From NCBI RefSeq assembly GCF_008180615.1, contig NZ_VTEH01000018.1, positions 1 to 60,613 on the forward strand: 60,613 bases of DNA. Reading direction: 5' to 3'. The notes beneath the pieces are model-generated. The model did no database searches. It saw only the letters and a list, made by a program, of their open reading frames with translations, and had not been told where the DNA came from. How positions within the stretch are numbered: position 1 is the stretch's first letter; each line of letters starts with the position of its first letter. Both the position numbers and the translations under genes were made by a program. Positions 54,803 to 60,613 of the stretch are shown one piece after another. The DNA comes from Rossellomorea vietnamensis. Lineage in GTDB: Bacteria; Bacillota; Bacilli; Bacillales; Bacillaceae_B.

Positions 54803-55675
54803 CACATGCATCCACTAGGCTCTTCTGGATACATATCTCTGCTGAAAAACCACAACTCATGTACCCACCAGGATCCCCTGGATACATATCTCTGCTCAAA
54901 AACCACCACTCATGTACCCACCAGGCTCTCTTGGGTACATATCTCTTTTTTAAACCGGCCACTCATGTATCCACCGGGCTCTCCTGGATACATATCTCTG
55001 CTCAAAAATTACAACTCATGTACCCAACGAGCTCCCCTGGATACATATCTCTGCTCAAAATCACAACTCATGTACCCAACGAGCTCTCCTGGATACATAT
55101 CTCTGCTCAAAAACCGCAACTCATGTACCCACCGGGCTCTCCTGGATACATATCTCTGCTCCAAAACCGCAACTCATGTATCCACCAGGCTCTCTTGGGT
55201 ACATATCTCTGCTCCAAAACCGCCACTCATGTACCCACCGGCCTCTCTTGGATACATATCTCTGCTCAAAACCCGCCACTCATGTACCCACCGGGCTCTC
55301 TTGGGTACATATCTCTGCTCAAAACCCTCCACTCATGTACCCACCGGCCTCTCCTGGATACATATCTCTGCTCAAAACCCGCCACTCATGTACCCACCGG
55401 GCTCTCTTGGGTACATATCTCTGCTTTAAACCCGCCACTCATGTATCCACCGGGCTCCCCTGGATACATATCTCTGACGCAAACCTGCAACTCATGTATC
55501 CACCGAGCTCTCCTGGATACATATCTCTGCTCAAAAACCGTAACTCATGTATCCACCGGGCTCTCTTGGATACATATCTCTGCTCAAAACCCTCAACTCA
55601 TGTACCCACCAGGATTCCCTGGATACATATCTCTGCTCCAAAACCGCCACTCATGTACCCACCGGGCTCTCTTAA
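54803..55675 (+). repeat. tandem array E, 17 units of 53 bp
   Basis: Unit starts at 54803, 54856, 54909, 54962, 55015, 55067 and then every 53 bases to 55650. Only one step is 52. The subfamily reads ACTCATGTACCCACCGGGCT, CTCTTGGGTACATATCTC, TGCTCAAAACCGCC. Arms vary between TACCCA/TGGGTA and TATCCA/TGGATA. The last unit breaks off at 55675. Long open frames here are artefacts of the repeat. Confidence 0.96.
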
Positions 55676-55781
55676 ACGAACTAAAAATTCCCAGACGAGA
55701 AATTTCCGTCGACAAAATTCTTTAGGAACCCAGGCACACGTACCTCGTCCCAGCGACAAACCATATAACATAACTCCATTT

Positions 55782-55816
55782 AAAAAAGCATCAGCGGGAT
55801 TAGCTGACACTTTAAA
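55782..55816 (-). terminator. terminator of the amidohydrolase gene
   Basis: On the minus strand GTGTCAGC pairs with GCTGATGC (two G-U pairs), followed by TTTTTT. It lies 53 bases after the amidohydrolase stop at 55869. Confidence 0.65.
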
Positions 55817-55828
55817 AAGTTAGAAATT

Positions 55829-55861
55829 GGCGGGACAAGGGACCTGTCCCTCTGTCCCGCC
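55829..55861. repeat. GGGACAGGT-type palindromic repeat
   Basis: GGCGGGACAAGGGACCTGTC followed by CCTCTGTCCCGCC. Related copies lie at 57092-57123, 58533-58590, 60206-60285 and 60345-60370. This kind of repeat is common in intergenic DNA of Bacillaceae. Confidence 0.75.
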
Positions 55862-55868
55862 ACCATAC

Positions 55869-57065
55869 TTATTGTTCCACCAGAACCGGGGATTCCTTTT
55901 TCGCATATTCAACCACGGCTTTGCCCAGTGTTTTGGCAGCTACGAGCATCGATTGTTCACTGATTTTAAACTTAGGGTGATGGTGAGGATATGTTTCTTT
56001 CCAGTCCGGGTCGCCAGCTCCAGTGAAGAAGAACGTTCCTTTTACATGCTGCAAATAATAGGAAAAATCTTCTCCACCCATTTGCGGAGCGGCTTCATAT
56101 ACATTCTTCACGCCGGGAACAGATGCAGCAGTTTCTGCTAAGAACTCCGTTTCTTCTTGATGATTAACACAGGCAGGGTACCCTTTGACAAATTGGTATT
56201 TATACTCGGCATCGGCAGAAAGGCATGCCCCTTTTACGACCCGTTCGATTTCTGTTTCTACTGAACTTCGGACATCTTCTTTAAACGTCCTTACTGTTCC
56301 TGTTAACTCCACTGAATCGGCAATAACGTTGAATGCATTTTTTGCAACAAAATTGCCGATGGAAACAACCGCGGATTCAAGCGGATCAACGCGGCGTGCG
56401 ACGATTTGCTGCAGGTTCGTTACCACCTGGGATGCAATCACAACAGAGTCCTTGGTAAGGTGAGGCTGAGCACCATGTCCGCCTTTACCTTGGATGGTGA
56501 TATGGAAACGGTCAGCTGCAGCCATTACCGGTCCAGAGCGGAAACCAATTTCTCCAACATGTGCATTGGCCCATAGGTGAGTTCCAAAAATCACATCTAC
56601 ACCTTCAAGACAACCGTCTTCGATCATGGCAATCGCACCGCCCGGCTGATATTCTTCTGCGTGCTGATGGATGAATACGATTGTACCTTGAAGCTCTTCC
56701 TTCATTTTGTTCAGCGCTTTTGCCAAGATCAGCAGTTCCGCCGTATGCCCGTCATGTCCACACGCGTGCATTACACCATCCACTTTGGACTTATGGGGAA
56801 GATCGGTTTCTTCCTGGATGGGCAGGGCGTCAAAATCGGCACGCAAAGCGATAGTCGGTCCCGGCTTTCCGCCTTTAAGCTTCGCAACAACCCCGCGGCC
56901 GCCTACTTCGGTCCGAACCTCATGCCCAAGCTGAGTATGATAGTCCGCGATAAATTTTGGCGTTTCCACTTCCTCAAAAGAAAGTTCAGGATTCATATGC
57001 AGGTGGCGGAAAACTTCCACCATTTCATCGTACAAGTGATCGAGCTGCTGATATAGTTTTTCCAT
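55869..57065 (-). CDS. M20 family amidohydrolase
   Basis: The product is 398 residues. M20D metal motifs are present: MHACGHDGHTAE, HQHAEEYQPGGA, TIQGKGGHGAQPHL and GGEDFSYYL. This is the N-acyl-amino-acid amidohydrolase/hippurate hydrolase group, which removes acyl groups from amino acids or peptides using two metal ions. No signal peptide. It is the last of three minus-strand genes (58591-59796, 57297-58505, this one). Gaps of 85 and 231 bases carry GGGACAGGT repeats. Confidence 0.93.
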   Translation of the reverse strand: MEKLYQQLDHLYDEMVEVFRHLHMNPELSFEEVETPKFIADYHTQLGHEVRTEVGGRGVVAKLKGGKPGPTIALRADFDALPIQEETDLPHKSKVDGVMHACGHDGHTAELLILAKALNKMKEELQGTIVFIHQHAEEYQPGGAIAMIEDGCLEGVDVIFGTHLWANAHVGEIGFRSGPVMAAADRFHITIQGKGGHGAQPHLTKDSVVIASQVVTNLQQIVARRVDPLESAVVSIGNFVAKNAFNVIADSVELTGTVRTFKEDVRSSVETEIERVVKGACLSADAEYKYQFVKGYPACVNHQEETEFLAETAASVPGVKNVYEAAPQMGGEDFSYYLQHVKGTFFFTGAGDPDWKETYPHHHPKFKISEQSMLVAAKTLGKAVVEYAKKESPVLVEQ

Positions 57066-57091
57066 TAATATAACACCATCCTATTATTTAT

Positions 57092-57123
57092 TGGCGGGAC
57101 AGAGGGACAGGTTCCATGTCCCG
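57092..57123. repeat. GGGACAGGT-type palindromic repeat
   Basis: GGCGGGACAGAGGGACAGGT followed by TCCATGTCCCG. It lies between two same-strand amidohydrolase genes. 57124-57296 shows no gene. Confidence 0.7.
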
Positions 57124-57296
57124 TTAGATTACTAGAGTTTTTTAAAAACCTCTTTTGAAAAGGCTGTATTCGCATATATTGTTGCTTTCAGAAAAATCCC
57201 AAGAGCCGGATTTCCCCCCGGATACTAAGAGTTTACTCTCTGATTGAGGGAGAGCAGCTCTTTTCTTGTCGTTATTACTTTTTATCGGAATAAGTG

Positions 57297-58505
57297 TTAA
57301 GTAGCAGCAGCGTTTACGAAAAGAGCCTTTGAAAAATAGCATTCGCCCTCTTTGAACACTTTTACGACCTTGCGCAAATCGGAAATGTTTTCTAACGGGT
57401 TGCCTTGGACCAGAATCAGATCAGCAGATTTACCGGCTTCTACTGTTCCTGTCTTGTGGTCGATATTCATCGCTTCTGAAGCTGTTTTCGTTGCGGAACG
57501 CAGTACGTCAACATGCTTCATTCCATTCATGACCATGAGCTCCAGCTCTGTCACAAAGTCACCGTGTCTGTTAAACGGTGTTCCGGCGTCTGTACCCGCA
57601 GCGATTTTCACTCCTTTTTTATAAGCTTGGTAGAAGCTCTTCTGGTGGTCCCCCATTACCCGTTCTGCTTTTTGCACCGCATGCTCAGGGATCCCGGCCT
57701 CGAGCCCATACTCCACGATATTATATGGCGCCGCAAGTGTCGGGACAAGGAATGTTCCCCTTTCAAGCATCATATCGATTGCTTCATCATCCAGGTAAAT
57801 TCCATGTTCTACCGTTGTGATGCCGGCACGGATCGCATTTTTGATTCCCTCCACTCCCTGTGCGTGCGCTGCTGTTGTTTTCCCTGCGTTCGATGCTTCT
57901 GTACAGGCGCATCGCAGTTCATCTTCGCCAAGCTGAGGGGAGTTTGGATCAACACCGGGTGTCATTACGCCTCCGGTTGCCATCAACTTCAGAAGGTCTG
58001 CCCCTTTTTTCAACTGGGTACGAGCCGCTTTCCGAACCTCGTCGACTCCATCTGCTTCAATCGCCATCGTATGCCCATGGCCGCCTGTCATGACGATGGG
58101 TTCCCCTGAAGCAACGATTCTCGGTCCCTTGACGACCCCTTTCTCGATCGCATTACGAAGCGCAATGTCCACATTGTCTTTGGAGCCGACGTTACGGACC
58201 GTCACGACCCCGCTCTCGATTTGCTTTTGAGCATTGCGATAAGCCTTATAAGCATCGTCCGCTTCTGTATTTCCGAGGCTGTCAACAAAAGGATCTGCAT
58301 TTCCGTCCATTGTGAGGTGAACGTGGCAGTCGATCAAACCGGGCACACAGGTTAAGCCTTCTCCATCGATGATCTGATCTGCATCCGCATTCTGCGCCAG
58401 ATCACCGATTGATAGAATTGTTTTATTATTAAAGAGAATAGTCGTTTTTGTTAAGGTGGAGCTTTTCCCATCGAATAGCTGAATGTTGGTTATTTTTGTT
58501 TTCAT
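57297..58505 (-). CDS. metal-dependent amidohydrolase (imidazolonepropionase-like)
   Basis: The product is 402 residues behind CTGGAGG. Metal motif is PGLIDCHVHL, followed by KLMATGGVMTPG (the likely carboxylated-lysine region), AAHAQG, VEHGIYL and GTDAGTPFNRHG, and the closing GKSADLILVQGNP. It belongs to the amidohydrolase superfamily subgroup of Xaa-Pro/Xaa-Arg dipeptidases and imidazolonepropionase relatives. With the M20 enzyme next to it and a membrane protein upstream, uptake and breakdown of a peptide or acyl-amino compound is a reasonable idea. Confidence 0.92.
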   Translation of the reverse strand: MKTKITNIQLFDGKSSTLTKTTILFNNKTILSIGDLAQNADADQIIDGEGLTCVPGLIDCHVHLTMDGNADPFVDSLGNTEADDAYKAYRNAQKQIESGVVTVRNVGSKDNVDIALRNAIEKGVVKGPRIVASGEPIVMTGGHGHTMAIEADGVDEVRKAARTQLKKGADLLKLMATGGVMTPGVDPNSPQLGEDELRCACTEASNAGKTTAAHAQGVEGIKNAIRAGITTVEHGIYLDDEAIDMMLERGTFLVPTLAAPYNIVEYGLEAGIPEHAVQKAERVMGDHQKSFYQAYKKGVKIAAGTDAGTPFNRHGDFVTELELMVMNGMKHVDVLRSATKTASEAMNIDHKTGTVEAGKSADLILVQGNPLENISDLRKVVKVFKEGECYFSKALFVNAAAT

Positions 58506-58532
58506 AGTTACCTCCAGTAGTTTAAGAGTTTT

Positions 58533-58590
58533 CGGGACAGAGGGACAGGTTCATTGTCCCTGGGACACGGGACCTGTCCCCTTGTCCCGG
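58533..58590. repeat. double GGGACAGGT-type repeat
   Basis: CGGGACAGAGGGACAGGTTC, then CCTGGGACACGGGACCTGTC, ending CCCCTTGTCCCGG. It fills the gap between the DUF3100 and amidohydrolase genes. Confidence 0.7.
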
Positions 58591-59796
58591 TTATGATAGT
58601 GTCCCCATAAGCACGCTTGCAATAACAATGGATGCGATGGTAACAGTCGTAAATCCACCTACCAGCATTGGAGATAAGATTTCATTAAAGATATGCTCCT
58701 GCTCTTCTTTCGTTTCTCCCACACTTCGGCTGACCTCTTCACACACAAGGTAATCTCCAGGGAATCCGTACATGGCTGTCAAGGCAACCGGGATTCCTTT
58801 GTCTGCATCCCATTTGACCAGCTTCGCTCCAAGGAAACCTCCAAGGATGATCCCTGCGGAACCAATTACTAGAATCATGGCCACAGCCGGCAGGTTTTGT
58901 AAAAACAAGCCGAACGTTACTTGATTCATAGAAGGAATGATAACGAAGATGACACCGACCATCCCTACCCCGAAGGAATTGGCCCGCTCCATCATTTTAT
59001 CGCGGTAGAAGCCGCTCAACGTTCCAACTAAACCAATGACAAGCGCCCAGATACTGTAGTGAATTCCTGTAAGGTTTCCGGCAACGACCGCAATCGAGCC
59101 GCCCAAAAATAATTGAAATAATAGAATAGAAGAAGTTGCATAACGATCAGGAATCCAGCTCTTCTTCACAGGCTCTTCTTCAGCTTCTTCTGCTTTGTCA
59201 AATGGTTCTTGTTGAAGAGCAGCTTCACTTGCTGCAGCAACATATAGCTGACTTCCCATCTGCTCCTTTACTTTAACTGCATAACGACGCAGGAAGTAAG
59301 TCGTCAACGGTAGTCCAATCAAGCTTTGAAGAGAAAGGACAAGAACCGGGATCGTTATAAGAGCTGTTAAGCCTAATGCCTGTAATTTTTCAGAAGTTAC
59401 AACAAAGGCGATGATTCCGCCGGTAAGAGGCCCGGTTCCTGCCGCCGCTGTGTTATAGCCGAAGATCGGAGAAACCGTCAGCAGGATGGTCCCGGCAGCA
59501 ATAACGATTCCGAGCAGGGCAATAACGACCGATTTATACTGCTGTCTGATGATCTTCATAGGAATAAGTGTCCCCATATGTACAATTAATGGTGCGATCA
59601 ACACTGCTCCAACCGTGGAAAAAGTGGAGTTTGCAACAAGTTCTTTCGGAATGACACCGACCCACATTAAGACAAGATACCCTAACAACACAACTAACAG
59701 CATCGGCACCCTTGCCCTGGTCTTAATGGAGATGACTTCCCCAACCGCAATCAAAGCAAGAATGAACATCGTGGCTACAACTGGTTCATTTAACAA
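58591..59796 (-). CDS. DUF3100 membrane protein, probable transporter
   Basis: The product is 401 residues from a TTG start nine bases after AGGAAGGG. About ten membrane segments are interrupted by a hydrophilic loop (about 195-225, rich in Glu and Lys). Phrases such as GPLTGGIIAFVVTSEKLQAL and TAMYGFPGDYLVCEEVSRSVGE are typical of DUF3100. Such genes often sit beside amidohydrolases, as here. Substrate unknown; import for the two hydrolases is an inference. Confidence 0.88.
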   Translation of the reverse strand: MLNEPVVATMFILALIAVGEVISIKTRARVPMLLVVLLGYLVLMWVGVIPKELVANSTFSTVGAVLIAPLIVHMGTLIPMKIIRQQYKSVVIALLGIVIAAGTILLTVSPIFGYNTAAAGTGPLTGGIIAFVVTSEKLQALGLTALITIPVLVLSLQSLIGLPLTTYFLRRYAVKVKEQMGSQLYVAAASEAALQQEPFDKAEEAEEEPVKKSWIPDRYATSSILLFQLFLGGSIAVVAGNLTGIHYSIWALVIGLVGTLSGFYRDKMMERANSFGVGMVGVIFVIIPSMNQVTFGLFLQNLPAVAMILVIGSAGIILGGFLGAKLVKWDADKGIPVALTAMYGFPGDYLVCEEVSRSVGETKEEQEHIFNEILSPMLVGGFTTVTIASIVIASVLMGTLS

Positions 59797-59851
59797 TTAA
59801 ATCCCTTCCTCTCCATAAATTATTGGGGCCGTCATTCCCTCTGGACTTAGA

Positions 59852-60047
59852 CTAGTTCTGTTCTTTCTGCACGGCCGCAATGTCTGTGTATCTTTTGCAG
59901 CCGGCATATACCTGTTTTACTAGCAGAACAGCAATATCTTCCGCTGGATTTCCGTCAATGACGATTAAGTCTGCTAGCTTCCCAGTTTTTCATCAGCTCA
60001 AGTTCTAATACATTCCCGCGTTGGTAAACAGCATCACAGTCCCCCAT
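59852..60047 (-). pseudogene. relic of an amidohydrolase gene
   Basis: The minus strand reads YQRGNVLELELM, then after a deletion of about 40 codons and a frame change TGKLADLIVIDGNPAEDI, VLLVKQVYAGCKRY and a stop at 59852. Both pieces align with the end of the intact amidohydrolase at 57297 (RHGDFVTELELM and GKSADLILVQGNPLENI). It sits upstream of the DUF3100 gene, so the cluster once held a further copy. Confidence 0.7.
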
Positions 60048-60205
60048 TCCTATCAATTAACAAACCACCTCTTTAAATAATCTGTTTCGCCACCCCCTAT
60101 TTCTGAATTATTTAAATTGTTTGTAAGTTTATCTTATTTCGATAGAGGGGGTCAATGGTTTTTTTAAAAAAATAAAAATATGACGTAGAAACAGGTCCAT
60201 TATCC

Positions 60206-60370
60206 CCGTTGGGACACGGTGGGAGGTTCCTTGGAGGGACACGGGGACAGGTTCCTTGTCCCGCCCCGGACAGAGGGCCTTCTCCCGGTAAAAAAGCATG
60301 GTCTACACTGGCTGATGCTTTTTTCTTTCATTCAGTCTCTGTTCCTGGGACAAGGGGCCTGTCCCTACCC
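60206..60370. repeat. cluster of GGGACAGGT-type repeats
   Basis: At least three copies: near 60206-60240, 60238-60285 (GGGACAGGTTCCTTGTCCCG) and 60345-60370 (GGGACAAGGGGCCTGTCCC). A GCATGGTCTACACTGGCTGATGC hairpin-like stretch with T-run lies between them (60296-60324). No gene in 60051-60397. Confidence 0.65.
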
Positions 60371-60397
60371 TTACAAATCTTTGCTGCACTTTCCTAC

Positions 60398-60613
60398 GAC
60401 GCTCCTGGATACATATCTCCTCCCAAAAACCCTAACTCATGTATCCACACCACGCTCCTGGATACATATCTCCTCCCAAATCTATCAACTCATGTATCCA
60501 CACGACTCTCCTGGATACACATCTCCTCCCAAAAAACCTAACTCATGTATCCACACCACGTTCCTGGATACATATCTCCTCCCAAATCTACCAACTCATG
60601 TATCCACACCTCG
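60398..60613 (+). repeat. tandem array F, at least 4 units of 53 bp, continues past window
   Basis: Units (CTCATGTATCCACAC) start at 60436, 60489, 60542 and 60595, all 53 apart, with a partial unit before. Hairpin arms as in arrays C and D; linkers CTCCTCCCAAATCTACCAA match array C most closely. Confidence 0.92.

Noticed and set aside
43705..55675. CRISPR arrays
   Set aside because: The units repeat over their full 53 bases with no unique spacers, and no cas gene is present.
43653..55823. Long proteins encoded through the tandem arrays (125-288 residues with phrases like YPPHASGYTSPP)
   Set aside because: Several frames are open at once because the unit lacks stop codons, there are no ribosome binding sites at the starts, substitutions show no codon pattern, and 53 is not a multiple of three. 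Translation is not excluded but not supported.

Overview
The window looks like chromosomal DNA from a spore-forming Bacillaceae bacterium (Bacillus/Rossellomorea-like). The grounds are strong AGGAGG ribosome binding sites with frequent TTG and GTG starts, a ComK-like regulator, S-layer-homology (SLH) surface proteins, a DUF1659-DUF2922-YvrJ mini-cluster and lipoproteins with Gram-positive lipoboxes. No rRNA or tRNA gene and no CRISPR array was recognised.

Layout. 1-0.3 kb: end of an IS3-family element and a small tandem array. 0.6-1.9 kb: a small zinc-ribbon-like protein and a DUF6933/pRiA4b ORF-3-like protein. 2.3-11.3 kb: a Gram-positive Pel exopolysaccharide locus, pelD-pelE-pelA(deacetylase)-pelF-pelG on the minus strand, a divergent GH114-like secreted hydrolase, and galE. 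11.8-33 kb: surface and envelope genes (three SLH proteins of unknown function, an SLH phosphodiester glycosidase, a LysM-NlpC/P60 endopeptidase, an L,D-transpeptidase), a polar amino acid ABC transporter, a ComK-like gene, small membrane proteins, and many decayed gene fragments and palindromic repeats. 33-50.5 kb: an apparent phosphate-scavenging region with an SLH-anchored alkaline phosphatase, a 1615-residue secreted nuclease with two SNase domains, and a Ugp-type ABC transporter followed by a metallo-beta-lactamase-fold hydrolase. I find PhoP-box-like direct repeats at the same distance from the -10 element in front of all three. Between them lie the DUF1659 mini-cluster and a membrane protein with 48 cysteines in 11 tandem motifs. 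50.6-52.1 kb: an intact IS3-family element inserted in the loop of a hairpin repeat. 52.7-54.6 kb: NERD and HAD proteins. 55.9-60 kb: an M20 amidohydrolase, a second metal-dependent amidohydrolase, a DUF3100 membrane protein and a relic of another amidohydrolase.

The most unusual signal is a family of tandem arrays with a unit of 53 bp (51-53 in the two small arrays). There are six: 282-450, 36595-36800, 43705-44485, 52160-52612, 54803-55675 and 60398 to the window end. Each unit has a hairpin followed by a conserved TACACATCTC/TACATATCTC block. The period is held almost without indels, close to five DNA helical turns. Arrays are internally homogeneous but differ from each other. They are open in several reading frames and so yield long spurious ORFs, which I do not annotate as genes.

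How it fits together: the cell builds a Pel-type matrix and an S-layer carrying several enzymes. It appears able, under phosphate limitation, to degrade extracellular DNA and phosphoesters and import the products. Intergenic space is crowded with at least four families of palindromic or tandem repeats and with inverted gene relics, suggesting repeated local rearrangement.
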